A DNA stretch of 64,000 bases from Paraburkholderia domus (GTDB lineage: Bacteria; Pseudomonadota; Gammaproteobacteria; Burkholderiales; Burkholderiaceae). The stretch spans positions 32,504 to 96,503 of the forward strand of contig NZ_CAJNAT010000028.1 in NCBI RefSeq assembly GCF_905220705.1. Direction: 5' to 3'. This document shows, piece by piece, positions 9,564 to 18,740 of the stretch. How positions within the stretch are numbered: the stretch's first letter is position 1; every line of letters starts with the position of its first letter. Made by a program: the position numbers and the translations under genes. The notes beneath the pieces were generated by a model. That model made no database searches, was not told the origin of the DNA, and was given only the letters and a program-made list of their open reading frames with translations.

Positions 9564-10745
9564 TCAACGTCGACCGTCGAGCAGGCCGCGCGTCGCGAGA
9601 TTGCGATACAGCGCACGTACCCCAAAGGTCCACGGCGCGATTTCCGTCGATAACCGCACGGTGTTCACTAGCGCTCCGAGTGTCGGCGTCGAAATCGTCA
9701 CCACATCGCCCATGTGGTGCGTAAATCCGCCACCCTGTTCGTCCCGGTCTTTAATCGGCGAGAACATCGTCCCAAGAAACAGCATGAATCCATCGGGATA
9801 TTGGTGATGCGCTCCGAAGGTCTGGCTGACGAGATCGAGCGGGTCGCGGCTGATCTCGGTCATATGGCTAACACCGTCGAGCACGAAACCATCGTCGCCT
9901 TCGATACGTAGCGAGACGCTCGCATTGCGCACGGTGTCGATGGTAAAGCTGTCATCGAACAGCCGAACAAAAGGACCTATCGCGCACGAGCCGTTATTGT
10001 CCTTCGCCTTGCCGAGCAACAGCGCGGAGCGACCTTCGATATCACGCAGGTTCACATCGTTGCCAAGCGTCGCACCGACCACCTGCCCTGATGCATTGAC
10101 GGCCAGCACGATTTCCGGCTCCGGATTGTTCCAGGCTGAAGTCGGATACAGGCCGACATCGGCGCCCATTCCGACCGACGACAGCGGCTGGGATTTCGAA
10201 AACACCTCCGCGTCCGGGCCGATTCCCACTTCCATGTATTGCGACCACGCGTTGCGCCGCTGCAGTTCTTCCTTGAGCTTCATGGCGCCTTCAGAGCCAG
10301 GTTTGATCTTCGCGAGGTCGGTGCCGATCAGCCCGGCAATCGTGCTGCGCACTTCGGCAGCCTTGGCTGCGTCACCGCCTGCCTGCTCCTCGATCACGCG
10401 TTCGAGCAGACTAACTGCGAACGTGACGCCGCAGGCCTTGATTGCCTGCACGTCGCACGGCGCGAGCAGGCGCACGATGGCGTCTTCGGACGGCGCGAGA
10501 CTGGCTTCGATCAGCGGACCGACTGGCCCCAGCGGCTCGCCGGGCGCAGTGCGAGCAAGCTCGACGGCATCGGGAAGGTCAAACAGATCTGCGGTGGTCG
10601 GCGCGAAGCGCGTGATGTCGAACACCTCGCCGCCGCGGACCACGACGACGGATGGGCCGTCGACGGGGGCGGACCGCCACACGCGTCCGATCAGCAGCGC
10701 GCGGCCGAGGTCGTCGGGAAGGAAACGAAAGCGAATAGAGTTCAT
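9564..10745 (-). CDS. FAH-fold protein, 2-keto-3-deoxy-pentonate dehydratase type (XylX-like)
   Basis: The product has 393 residues from ATG 10745; an upstream TTG at 10763 is less likely. It belongs to the fumarylacetoacetate hydrolase family, with the metal-binding region in NPEPEIVLAVNASGQVVGATLGNDVNLRDIEGRSALLLGKAKDNNGSCAIGPF. The length fits the XylX-like subgroup, whose members dehydrate 2-keto-3-deoxy-pentonates to 2-oxoglutarate semialdehyde, and not the short FAH hydrolases. The next gene, a KGSADH, would use that product. The exact stereoisomer is unknown, and no aldonate dehydratase is seen in the window to feed it. Confidence 0.75.
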   Translation of the reverse strand: MNSIRFRFLPDDLGRALLIGRVWRSAPVDGPSVVVVRGGEVFDITRFAPTTADLFDLPDAVELARTAPGEPLGPVGPLIEASLAPSEDAIVRLLAPCDVQAIKACGVTFAVSLLERVIEEQAGGDAAKAAEVRSTIAGLIGTDLAKIKPGSEGAMKLKEELQRRNAWSQYMEVGIGPDAEVFSKSQPLSSVGMGADVGLYPTSAWNNPEPEIVLAVNASGQVVGATLGNDVNLRDIEGRSALLLGKAKDNNGSCAIGPFVRLFDDSFTIDTVRNASVSLRIEGDDGFVLDGVSHMTEISRDPLDLVSQTFGAHHQYPDGFMLFLGTMFSPIKDRDEQGGGFTHHMGDVVTISTPTLGALVNTVRLSTEIAPWTFGVRALYRNLATRGLLDGRR

Positions 10746-10878
10746 AGGGTCAAGTCCAGCCAATGTTGGTTTAACTTTGATGGATCACAAGCCGCGGTCC
10801 GGATTAGCGTTGTCGCCGCACGCTCGACCCGAAAATCGCGTGGGACGCACTCGCCCCCCGTGCCACGTTGTCCATGTC

Positions 10879-11091
10879 TCAATTCGAGCGTGCCGTCACG
10901 CGTTCCATCGCGTCGCGCATCGCGTCGTCGAAACTCTGCGCCGTCGCGACATGCCGGTTGTCGACACTGACGAGCCATCCTCGCGCCGAACAACACCAGC
11001 GAACGCGGCGCTCTTCGACCAGACGCGAAAACCACCGCCAAAGGTCGGCGTCTTCAGCGTTCGCGGCAAGGGCGGCCCGCTCGCGCATCAT
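10879..11091 (-). CDS. 70-aa protein translationally coupled to the FAD oxidoreductase
   Basis: The frame MMRERAALAANAEDADLWRWFSRLVEERRVRWCCSARGWLVSVDNRHVATAQSFDDAMRDAMERVTARSN starts at 11091, sharing one base with the TAA of the preceding gene (TAATG). That arrangement is typical of coupled operon members. Its pattern (VRW...WLVSVDNRHVAT...SFDDAMRDA) suggests a small alpha/beta protein. It is followed by 133 bp before the FAH gene. Function is unknown; it might be an accessory factor of the dehydrogenase. Confidence 0.6.
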   Translation of the reverse strand: MMRERAALAANAEDADLWRWFSRLVEERRVRWCCSARGWLVSVDNRHVATAQSFDDAMRDAMERVTARSN

Positions 11092-12479
11092 TAGAAGATC
11101 TTCCCGGGGTTGAGGATCGCGCGCGGATCCAGCGCCGTCTTGATCAGCCGCATGGCCGTGATCTGCGCGTCGCTGCGCGTGTGGCCGAGGAAAGCCTTCT
11201 TCTTGACGCCGATGCCGTGCTCGGCGGACACCGAGCCGTGAAATTCGCGCGTCACGTCGTAGATCACATTGTCGATCTCGTCGTGCAGTCGCCCTTCCGA
11301 ACCGGGGATATCGACAACGATATGGAGGTTACCGTCGCCTAGGTGCCCATAGATCATGACTAGCGCATCAGGCCACCGTTCCTGCAAACGTTGCTCGCAA
11401 CGCGCGGCCACCTGCCCGACATCGCTGATCGAGAAGCTCACGTCATATGCGCTATGGTGCGGAATAAACTTCGGATACTCGCCGGGCGCATCGCGGATCG
11501 TCCAGAAAGCGAGCGCATCCGCTTCGGACTGCGCAAGCGCCGCATCGCTGACCACGCGCTCTTCGAGCATGTTGCCGAGAAACGCTTCGAATGCCTCGGC
11601 ATGCGGTTCGGGATCGCTGCCCACACTTTCGAGCAGCACGTAGTAAGGATGGCGTTTGTCCAGCGGTGCGCGTAACTGCCCGAGATTCGCCAGCACGGCA
11701 TCGTAATAGCCGGCCCACATCACCTCGAAAGCGGACACGCCAGCGGACAGCTGCGCCTGAGAGCTGGCCAGCAATTTCGTTACAGCGTCGTAGTCGGGCA
11801 ATGCGCACCATGCGGTGGCGACGGCCGTCGGCCGTGGACGCAAGCGCAGCACTGCCCGCGTGATCACCGCAAGCGTGCCCTCGCTGCCGATCAGCAGATG
11901 CCGCAGATCGTAGCCGCTGTTGTTCTTGATCATCTTGTGCATGCCGCTCGTCACTTCGCCGTTCGCGAGCACCGCTTCGATACCAAGCACCTGGTCGCGC
12001 ATCATGCCGTACTTGATCACACGATTGCCGCCCGCATTGGTCGCGAGATTGCCGCCGATGGTGCAACTGCCGCGCGCGCCGAGGTCGAGCGGAAAATAGA
12101 AGCCCGCGTCGAGCGCGGCCTCCTGAATGACCTGCAGGGGTACGCCCGCCTCGACCGTCATCGTCGCTGAAGTGCGATCCACTTCCACAATCCGGTTCAT
12201 CCGCTCGAGGCTCAGCGCCACCTCGCCGCCAAGCGCGTTCGCGCCGCCGACGAGACCCGTCAGACCGCCCTGCGTCACGACGGGCTGAGAGAACGCGTGG
12301 CACACGCGCAACGCCCTGGCCACGTCCTCTGTACTGCGCGGCCGGATCAGGGCGGCCGGCACCGCGCCAGGCACCCCGCTCCAGTCCTGCAGCTGGCGGC
12401 TGCCGAACCCGGCCGGCAACTGCACGAGATCCGCGCCGAGCTCGGCGAGCAGCGCATCGATTACTGTCGATTCCGACAT
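11091..12479 (-). CDS. FAD-binding 2-hydroxyacid dehydrogenase (GlcD/D-2-hydroxyglutarate dehydrogenase family)
   Basis: The 462-aa flavoprotein has an N-terminal PCMH FAD domain (PVVTQGGLTGLVGGANALGGEVALSLERMN, then LGARGSCTIGGNLATNAGGNRVIKYG) and a C-terminal FAD-linked oxidase domain (MIYGHLGDGNLHI, VSAEHGIGVKKKAFL, ILNPGKIF). Relatives oxidise D-lactate, glycolate or D-2-hydroxyglutarate to 2-oxo acids. In this operon glycolate, or a sugar-derived 2-hydroxyacid, is plausible. Partner subunits GlcE and GlcF are absent, so a stand-alone D-2-hydroxyacid dehydrogenase is more likely than glycolate oxidase. Confidence 0.85.
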   Translation of the reverse strand: MSESTVIDALLAELGADLVQLPAGFGSRQLQDWSGVPGAVPAALIRPRSTEDVARALRVCHAFSQPVVTQGGLTGLVGGANALGGEVALSLERMNRIVEVDRTSATMTVEAGVPLQVIQEAALDAGFYFPLDLGARGSCTIGGNLATNAGGNRVIKYGMMRDQVLGIEAVLANGEVTSGMHKMIKNNSGYDLRHLLIGSEGTLAVITRAVLRLRPRPTAVATAWCALPDYDAVTKLLASSQAQLSAGVSAFEVMWAGYYDAVLANLGQLRAPLDKRHPYYVLLESVGSDPEPHAEAFEAFLGNMLEERVVSDAALAQSEADALAFWTIRDAPGEYPKFIPHHSAYDVSFSISDVGQVAARCEQRLQERWPDALVMIYGHLGDGNLHIVVDIPGSEGRLHDEIDNVIYDVTREFHGSVSAEHGIGVKKKAFLGHTRSDAQITAMRLIKTALDPRAILNPGKIF

Positions 12480-12534
12480 GTCAGGTTTCCGTTGTTTCAG
12501 ATGTGCGTTTTCCGTAGCGTGCGAGCACGACCGT

Positions 12535-13323
12535 TCACCAGATCGTGTAGCCGCCGTCTATTACCAAGTCCGAGCCCGTCATGAACGCGCTCGCTTCGGA
12601 CGCGAGGAAGATCACACCCGGCGCGATCTCGTCGGGTGTCGCGAGCCGTCCCATCGGCGTGCCGTTCACCCAGGCATCGCGCCAGGCTTCGTTAGCGAGA
12701 CCCGCCTGGGTCAGTTCGGTCGCGACGTAGCCGGGTGAAATCGAATTGACGCGAACCCGTCCCAACGCCCACTCCGCCGCCAGCGACTTCGTCAGATGGA
12801 TGACCCCGGCTTTCGACGCGTTATAAGAAGCCTGCGGTTGCGGACGATTTGCAATCGACCCGCTCATGCTCGCCACGTTGACGATGCTTCCGCCGCCCTG
12901 CTTCAACATCAACTGGCCGGCCTTGCGGCAGCAATAGAACACGCCGTCCAGGTTGACGGCCATGACGGCTCGCCACGCTGCATCGTCGGTATCGGTAGCG
13001 GCCGTGTTGCGCACGACGCCCGCGTTGTTGACCAGCACGTCGAGACGGCCGTGCCGGTCCACCACGGTGTCGAAAGCGCGTTCGATCGAGCGCGTATCGG
13101 TCACGTCGAGTTGTACCGCATCCGCACCGATTTGCTCGCCGCAGCGTTGCGCGCCGTCGATATCTATGTCTGCAAGAACGACAATGCCGCCCGCGTCCTT
13201 GAGCCCGGCGGCAATCGCCCGTCCGATGCCACGCGCGCCGCCCGTGACGACACAGACTTTGCCGTCGAGACGAAAGCGCTCCATGGTCGCCCCCGCGTTA
13301 TTGGAGTCCGATGCGTGAGCCAT
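12535..13323 (-). CDS. Short-chain dehydrogenase/reductase, probable polyol or sugar dehydrogenase
   Basis: This is a classical SDR with the NAD(P)-binding glycine motif (VVTGGARGIGRA), NNAG (VLVNNAG), catalytic Ser (NVASMSGS), YxxxK (YNASK) and C-terminal ISPGYV. The start at ATG 13323 lies 1 base after the rpiA stop. An internal ATG at 13284 (MERFRLDGK) would give the more usual SDR length, so the N-terminus is uncertain. Next to xylulokinase and RpiA, oxidation of a pentitol such as xylitol or D-arabinitol to a ketopentose is a reasonable role. This is inference from context. Confidence 0.85.
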   Translation of the reverse strand: MAHASDSNNAGATMERFRLDGKVCVVTGGARGIGRAIAAGLKDAGGIVVLADIDIDGAQRCGEQIGADAVQLDVTDTRSIERAFDTVVDRHGRLDVLVNNAGVVRNTAATDTDDAAWRAVMAVNLDGVFYCCRKAGQLMLKQGGGSIVNVASMSGSIANRPQPQASYNASKAGVIHLTKSLAAEWALGRVRVNSISPGYVATELTQAGLANEAWRDAWVNGTPMGRLATPDEIAPGVIFLASEASAFMTGSDLVIDGGYTIW

Positions 13324-13324
13324 G

Positions 13325-14074
13325 TCAGAACACCACGATGTCTGAAGATCCGTCGGCATGACCGACAATCATTTCATCGGCAATGCCGACGAACAGTCCG
13401 TTTTCGACCACGCCGGGAATCGCGTTGAAGCGCGGTGCGAGCACATGCGTGTCATGGATCGATTCGAGGTGGCAGTCGAAGATCCAGTTGCCGCTGTCGG
13501 TCACCAGACGCTCGCCGTCTTTCATCCGTGTCGTGATCTTCAGGTCCCGGGCATATCCCGCATCGGCCAGCAATTCGCGCAGCAAACGCTCGGTGCTCTG
13601 CCAGCCGAACGGAATCACCTCGACAGGCAGCGGGAAGCGCCCGAGACGCTCGAACACCTTCTTATCGTCCACTACCGCAACCATTTTTTGCGACGCGGCG
13701 GCCACGATCTTTTCCCACAGCAGGCACGCTCCGCCGCCCTTGATCATGCTTCCCTGGTGATCGATCTCGTCGGCGCCGTCGATCGTCACATCGAGCCGGT
13801 CCACTGCGCCAAGATCCGTGAGCGGCACGCCGAGTTCGAGTGCGAGTTCACGCGTTGCATTGGACGTCGGCACGCCGGCGATCTCGAAACCCTGCGTGAC
13901 GCGTTGCGCGAGAGCGCGAACGAACCAGTGGGACGTCGTACCCGATCCCAATCCGACCTTCATGCCGGGCTTCAGGTAATGATCCACCGCCCTGATGCCG
14001 GATGCCAGCTTCGCCTTGTCCTGTTCGGACTGCGGCGTCATGCGCGCATAGCCAGGTTCGATATGAGTTGCCAT
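13325..14074 (-). CDS. rpiA: Ribose-5-phosphate isomerase A
   Basis: The 249-aa protein interconverts ribose 5-phosphate and ribulose 5-phosphate. Family motifs are clear: VGLGSGTTSHWFVRAL (phosphate loop), TIDGADEID with the catalytic Asp, KGGGACLLWEKI, VVDDKKVFERLG, and PVEVIPFG. GGAG precedes the ATG by 6 bases. A housekeeping rpiA is normally elsewhere in the genome, so this is probably a pathway-dedicated second copy, linking the kinase product to the pentose phosphate pathway. Downstream, the SDR start follows after 1 base. Confidence 0.92.
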   Translation of the reverse strand: MATHIEPGYARMTPQSEQDKAKLASGIRAVDHYLKPGMKVGLGSGTTSHWFVRALAQRVTQGFEIAGVPTSNATRELALELGVPLTDLGAVDRLDVTIDGADEIDHQGSMIKGGGACLLWEKIVAAASQKMVAVVDDKKVFERLGRFPLPVEVIPFGWQSTERLLRELLADAGYARDLKITTRMKDGERLVTDSGNWIFDCHLESIHDTHVLAPRFNAIPGVVENGLFVGIADEMIVGHADGSSDIVVF

Positions 14075-14113
14075 TCACTTCTCCATGTGTCGAGGTATTC
14101 GAGCCACAAGTGC

Positions 14114-14959
14114 TCAGTCCATAAACTTGTTGGTCAGCCACGGGTCGAGCGCCGCCAGATTGTCAGGCAGCTCGTGGCCCTGCCGGCTGCCCAGCATCGC
14201 CACCAGCATGTTGACGACCAGCAGATGATTGATACGCGCTGTCAAAGGGGTATAGAGCTCGGTGTTCTCGTAGGCCGGCACGCCGATGGTCAGATCGCAG
14301 GCCTGTGTGAGCCGCGAGCCCGGCGCGGTAATCGCGATCGTGTAAGCGCCCTTTGAACGCGCGATCGAGGCGGCCTCCACGAGCGACTTCGTCGCGCCTG
14401 AGTGCGAAAAGAACACCGCAACTTCATCGCTGCGCAATGTGGGCACGAGCAATAGTTGCTTCTGCGCCTCCATGACCGCGCGGCAACGCAGGCCCAGCCG
14501 GAACAGCTTGTGTTCGGCATCGAATGCGATCGTTTCGGAAATGCCGAGGCCGAACAGGAATACACCGCGCGCTTCCATCAGCTTGCTCACGGCCTTGTCG
14601 ATTGCCGCCGCGTCGACGTCCGACGCAAAGCGCTGGATCGCGTGCAGCGAGTTGGTGACGACCTTGGCGCACAGGCTTTCCGGAGAATCGGCCAGCGTGA
14701 TGGTCTCGTAATCGAACGGTGCCTGCGGAATCAGGCCCTGCGCCAGGCGCACCTTGAAATCCTGATAGTCTTCGCAGTCGAAACGCCTGAAAAAGCGCAC
14801 TACCGTTGGATCACTGGTGCCTGACGCACGCGCGAGCTCGGCCATGCTCATCTTGATCACGGCCTCCGGATCGCCGAGCACGACATCGGCAATCCGTTCG
14901 GCTGGACCGACGAGCTGCGAGCGCTCCATCGCGATGCCGCGGAGTAGATCATTTCTCAT
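14114..14959 (-). CDS. MurR/RpiR-family regulator
   Basis: The product has 281 residues from ATG 14959, overlapping the HAD stop by 11 bases. An N-terminal HTH_6 domain (MSMAELARASGTSDPTVVRFFRRFDCEDYQDFKVRLAQ) is followed by a SIS domain that binds phosphosugars (RGVFLFGLGISETIAFDAEHKLFRLG and VAVFFSHSGATKSLVEAA). It lies in the middle of the operon and probably controls it, with a phosphorylated intermediate as effector. Candidate operators are the two related palindromes at 22574-22588 and 22748-22762. Confidence 0.9.
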   Translation of the reverse strand: MRNDLLRGIAMERSQLVGPAERIADVVLGDPEAVIKMSMAELARASGTSDPTVVRFFRRFDCEDYQDFKVRLAQGLIPQAPFDYETITLADSPESLCAKVVTNSLHAIQRFASDVDAAAIDKAVSKLMEARGVFLFGLGISETIAFDAEHKLFRLGLRCRAVMEAQKQLLLVPTLRSDEVAVFFSHSGATKSLVEAASIARSKGAYTIAITAPGSRLTQACDLTIGVPAYENTELYTPLTARINHLLVVNMLVAMLGSRQGHELPDNLAALDPWLTNKFMD

Positions 14960-15671
14960 CGTTTTCCCGGTTGATTTGAACAACCGTGTTTTCGCACAGA
15001 AAACGTAATTCGCCAAATGACCCGAGCCGTTCCGAAGCGGGCACCGGGACTTTCCTGCCGCCGCCCCAATCCACGATCAGGCAGCGCACTTCGGCGCGGC
15101 GGCCGCATTCGGCGTCGATCGGCGTGTCGCCGACAAAGATAGCCTCGCCCGGATCGACGCTCATGCGGCTCAGCGTCTCGAGCAAATGCTGCGGCGCGGG
15201 TTTGCGCTTCTCCAGCGCGTCACCGCCGACAATCGCGTCGAAGTAATCGCGCAAACCGAAATGCCGGAGAACGGCTTCCGCGATAAGTTGGGCCTTGTTC
15301 GTGCAGATGCCGAGCCGCACACCCGCAGCATGCAGCACTGGAATCATTTGGGCCGCGTCGGCGAAGAGCGTCGAGTGCCGCACCGGGGTGGCGCGGTACA
15401 CCGCGAGATACGCCTCCACGTCAGCCGCGACGCGTGCGGGCGTCGCCGCGACGCCGAGCGCTTCGTACAGGTTGGCGACGAGTCCGTACGATCCTTCCCC
15501 GATAAACTGTTCGACGAACTCGACCGTTTGCGGCGCAATGCCATGCGTGGCGAGCACCTGGTTGAGCGACTCCGCGATATCGGGCGCGCTGTCGACGAGT
15601 GTTCCGTCCAGATCGAATACCACGCCGACAATCGGTTGGCGGGCGCTGGCAAGCGCATCAGAAGCGTTCAT
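14949..15671 (-). CDS. HAD-superfamily phosphatase, phosphoglycolate phosphatase-like
   Basis: The 240-aa protein starts at ATG 15671, 19 bases after the xylB stop; the open frame extends further upstream inside xylB. HAD motif I is VVFDLDGTLVDSAPDI, motif II lies in LGICTNKA, motif III is the Lys of EKRKPAPQHLLETL and motif IV is IFVGDTPIDAE. Its size and cap region fit Gph/PGPase-like enzymes. In this operon it may remove a phosphorylated dead-end product such as 2-phosphoglycolate, or dephosphorylate a pathway sugar phosphate. Substrate is not determinable. Confidence 0.85.
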   Translation of the reverse strand: MNASDALASARQPIVGVVFDLDGTLVDSAPDIAESLNQVLATHGIAPQTVEFVEQFIGEGSYGLVANLYEALGVAATPARVAADVEAYLAVYRATPVRHSTLFADAAQMIPVLHAAGVRLGICTNKAQLIAEAVLRHFGLRDYFDAIVGGDALEKRKPAPQHLLETLSRMSVDPGEAIFVGDTPIDAECGRRAEVRCLIVDWGGGRKVPVPASERLGSFGELRFLCENTVVQINRENDEK

Positions 15672-15690
15672 AAGTTTGGCCGTGTGAAGT

Positions 15691-17250
15691 TCAGACAGGA
15701 CGGGACGCTTTGCTGTCGCGTCGCGGCGGCGTGACAGGCGGCTCGAGGGCGATCTGCTCGAAAATCTGCCGTAGCGTGTCGTAAAGGCCGCGAAACGTCG
15801 CGAACCTCGCATCGTAGAGCGGGCCGAGTGAGCGGTCGGGCTGATGGCGGCTCACGATACGCAGGCAACCGACGGCTTCGTCAAGCGAGGCCCAGCGTCC
15901 GCTGCCCACACCCGCCGCCAGGACAGCTCCATGGGCGCCCCCTTCGGCGGAACCGGTGACCGTGCTCACTTCGCATTGCTGTACATCGGCCAGAAGCTGC
16001 AGCCAGAAAGGCTCGCTGGTCGCTCCGCCCGATACGCGCAACTCACGTCCGCCAAGCCCCGCTGTCGCGCACAACGACGCGATGCTTCGCAGGTTCAGCA
16101 ACACACCTTCCATCGTGCTGCGCACGAGATGCGCGCCCGTGTGCAGCGTCGTGAGACCGATCCACGCGCCACGTCCGTTCGCGCTGATGTGCGGGCACCG
16201 CTCGCCCAACAGGTAAGGCAGGAACAGCAGCCCCGCGGCGCCCGGCTCGGTGCTGCGGGCAAGCTCGACGAGCGCAGCGTAGCTGGGCAGCGTGCGTTCG
16301 CGATCAAACTGCACGAGTGCGTTGCGCAGCCATTCAAATGCACCGCCCGCACTCAGCGTCACGCCCATCACGTGCCATCGTCCCGGCGCGTTACCGCAGG
16401 AAATCTGCAGGCTGCCGTCGGGAACCGGGCATTCGCGGCCGCCTGCCGCGACTATGCCCGCTGTCCCGAGCGTCACACCGAGGGTGCCGCGATCAATCAC
16501 GCCCATCGACGTCGTCTGGATGACCGAGTCGCCGCCGCCGCCGAAAACCGGCGTATACGCCGGCACGCCCCACCGCTCGGCCAGCTCGGGCAACAGCGTT
16601 CCCGTCCGTTCCGACGACTCGACGACATCCGGCAGCAGACTGGGCGGCAGATCGAGCAACGACAGCAGTGGCGCCGACCATGTGCGGTTGCGCACGTCGA
16701 ACAGCCCCGTGCCCGACGCGTCGGACACGTCCGTCACGAATTCACCCGTCAGGCGATAGCGCAGATAGTCTTTCGGGTTCAGCATGTGGCGCATCCGCGC
16801 GAATAGTGCGGGCTCGTGCTCACGCATCCACAGCAGTTTGCCGGCCGTGAAGCCGGGCAACATGCGGTTCTGCACGAGTTGCAGCAAACCTTCGAGGCCA
16901 CCGGCCCGCGCGGTGATGTCGTCGCACTGCGGCGCAGCGCGCTGGTCGCACCAGAGAATCGCCGGCCGCAACACCGCACCGTTCCCGTCGAGCGGCGTCA
17001 GGCCATGCATCTGCCCACTCAGGCCGATCCCTTCGATCGCGCGCCGGTCCGGCAATGCGGCCAGCACCTGCTCGACCGCACGCTGAGCGGCGTCCCACCA
17101 GTGCGCAGGATCCTGTTCGGCCCAACCCGGTTGCAGCGACACCACCGGGTAACCGACCAGCGCCTTCGCCGTCACGTTGCCCTGCCTGTCCACCGCAATC
17201 GCCTTGCAGGCCGACGTGCCAATATCGATTCCCAGCAACCAGCTGTCCAT
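15691..17250 (-). CDS. xylB: Xylulokinase (FGGY carbohydrate kinase)
   Basis: The 519-aa kinase phosphorylates D-xylulose or a close ketopentose. Motifs are the phosphate loop LGIDIGTSACKAIAVD, the XylB-typical IGLSGQMHGLTPLD, ILWCDQRA, GVTLGTAGIVAAGG, and C-terminal LRVSGGATSEPFWLQLLADV. GGAG lies 5 bases before ATG 17250. A GTG at 17265, overlapping the upstream stop as GTGA, is an alternative start. FGGY kinases diverge in substrate, but the SGQMHG region favours xylulose. It feeds the pentose phosphate pathway together with rpiA. Confidence 0.85.
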   Translation of the reverse strand: MDSWLLGIDIGTSACKAIAVDRQGNVTAKALVGYPVVSLQPGWAEQDPAHWWDAAQRAVEQVLAALPDRRAIEGIGLSGQMHGLTPLDGNGAVLRPAILWCDQRAAPQCDDITARAGGLEGLLQLVQNRMLPGFTAGKLLWMREHEPALFARMRHMLNPKDYLRYRLTGEFVTDVSDASGTGLFDVRNRTWSAPLLSLLDLPPSLLPDVVESSERTGTLLPELAERWGVPAYTPVFGGGGDSVIQTTSMGVIDRGTLGVTLGTAGIVAAGGRECPVPDGSLQISCGNAPGRWHVMGVTLSAGGAFEWLRNALVQFDRERTLPSYAALVELARSTEPGAAGLLFLPYLLGERCPHISANGRGAWIGLTTLHTGAHLVRSTMEGVLLNLRSIASLCATAGLGGRELRVSGGATSEPFWLQLLADVQQCEVSTVTGSAEGGAHGAVLAAGVGSGRWASLDEAVGCLRIVSRHQPDRSLGPLYDARFATFRGLYDTLRQIFEQIALEPPVTPPRRDSKASRPV

Positions 17251-17261
17251 GACGACTCCGT

Positions 17262-18704
17262 TCACGCGCCGTGATGCACGCGCAGGTGTTTCAGATGCAG
17301 ATAGCCTTCAAGACCTTCGTGCCCGTGCTCGTATCCAATGCCGCTCTGCTTGCGACCGCCATACGGTGCGTTCATGATCCCCGCGTCAACGTTGTTGATC
17401 GCCACGCTGCCGAATTCGAGCCCGCGTCCGATCTCGAACGTCTCGCGCAGATCCTCCGTATACGCGTAGGCCGCGAGCCCAGCGGGTGTCCCATTAGCCA
17501 GTTCGATCGCTTCGTCGAGCCTCGCGAACGGTGCTACGCCAACAACTGGACCGAACGTCTCTTCGTGCATCACCAGCATCTGCTGCGGACAGTCCGCAAG
17601 CACGGTAGGCGCATAGAACAGGCCCTTTGAATCGCCGGTGCGACTGCCGCCACACAGCACGCGCGCGCCTTGTTTCCGCGCGTCGGCCACGTGACGCTCC
17701 ACTTTATCCACGCCAGCACGCGTAGCCATCGGCCCCACGTCGGCCTGCTCGTCGATGAGACCGTCGGCGACGACCAGCGTCGCCGCGCGCGCTGCCAGCA
17801 TGTCGACAAACGCCGCGTACACGGATTCATGGACGTACGCGCGATTGATCGCGATACAGATCTGCCCGGCATTGCGAAATCCGCGGCGCAATGTACCCGC
17901 CACGGCCTTCTCGATATTCGCATGCTTCGTCACGACGATCGGACAGTTGCCGCCGAGCTCCAGCGAGAACGGCGTGATACCCGACACCGTTCGGTAGATG
18001 TCTTCGCCCGCCGCTCCCGAGCCCGTGAAGGCGACTTTGTCGACGTCCGGGTGCCCGACCAGTTGCTTCCCGGTCTGACGAGCGCCGGTCACGAGATTCG
18101 CCACGCCAGCGGGCACGCCTGCCGCATGCACACAACGGAACAGCGCGACCGCAGACGATGGTGTGTATTCCGACGGCTTCACGACGATCGTGCATCCAGC
18201 GGCGAGCGCAGCCGCAAGCTTCCAGCCGATCAGCTCGACCGGATAGTTCCAGGGCGCGATCGCCGCCACGACGCCGACCGGCTCACGCTCGATGATGCTC
18301 GTGAAACCGTCCTCCTCATTCGGAATCGTTGCGCCGAATACACGCACGGCTTCTTCCGCGTAGTAATGGAACGCCTTCGCGAGCTTGCGCACTTCACCGA
18401 GCGCTTCGTCGAACGGCTTACCCATTTCTTCCGTGATGGTCGTCGCAATCGTCCGCTCATCATTGTCGATTTCGTCCGCAATCCGATGCAGCACTTGTGC
18501 CCGCTTGAACGGATTCGTCCGACGCCAGCCCGGCCATGCGCGTCGCGCCGCTTCGACTGCCCGATCGACGACTACGGCCCCTGCTTCGGGCGCGCGTGCC
18601 ACCACTTGGCCGGTGGCGGGATTGATTACGTCGATCCACTCAACGACGCCGTCGTTCGACATCTGGCCGTCGATATATTGCGTACATTCCCTGATGACTG
18701 TCAT
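17262..18704 (-). CDS. NAD(P)-dependent aldehyde dehydrogenase
   Basis: A canonical 480-aa ALDH. It shows the oxyanion Asn in IAPWNYPVE, the cofactor-binding KPSEYTP, GSGAAGEDIY, the general-base Glu in LELGGNCPIVV, the catalytic Cys in FRNAGQICIAINR and EETFGPVVGV. It lies first among the enzyme genes after the transporter and abuts xylB. Relatives oxidise glycolaldehyde, lactaldehyde or succinate semialdehyde; with the FAD dehydrogenase downstream, an aldehyde to 2-hydroxyacid to 2-oxoacid sequence is possible. Substrate is inferred only. Confidence 0.88.
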   Translation of the reverse strand: MTVIRECTQYIDGQMSNDGVVEWIDVINPATGQVVARAPEAGAVVVDRAVEAARRAWPGWRRTNPFKRAQVLHRIADEIDNDERTIATTITEEMGKPFDEALGEVRKLAKAFHYYAEEAVRVFGATIPNEEDGFTSIIEREPVGVVAAIAPWNYPVELIGWKLAAALAAGCTIVVKPSEYTPSSAVALFRCVHAAGVPAGVANLVTGARQTGKQLVGHPDVDKVAFTGSGAAGEDIYRTVSGITPFSLELGGNCPIVVTKHANIEKAVAGTLRRGFRNAGQICIAINRAYVHESVYAAFVDMLAARAATLVVADGLIDEQADVGPMATRAGVDKVERHVADARKQGARVLCGGSRTGDSKGLFYAPTVLADCPQQMLVMHEETFGPVVGVAPFARLDEAIELANGTPAGLAAYAYTEDLRETFEIGRGLEFGSVAINNVDAGIMNAPYGGRKQSGIGYEHGHEGLEGYLHLKHLRVHHGA

Positions 18705-18740
18705 ATCGGTTATTCCAAAAAGTACCCAGTAACGTCAGGC

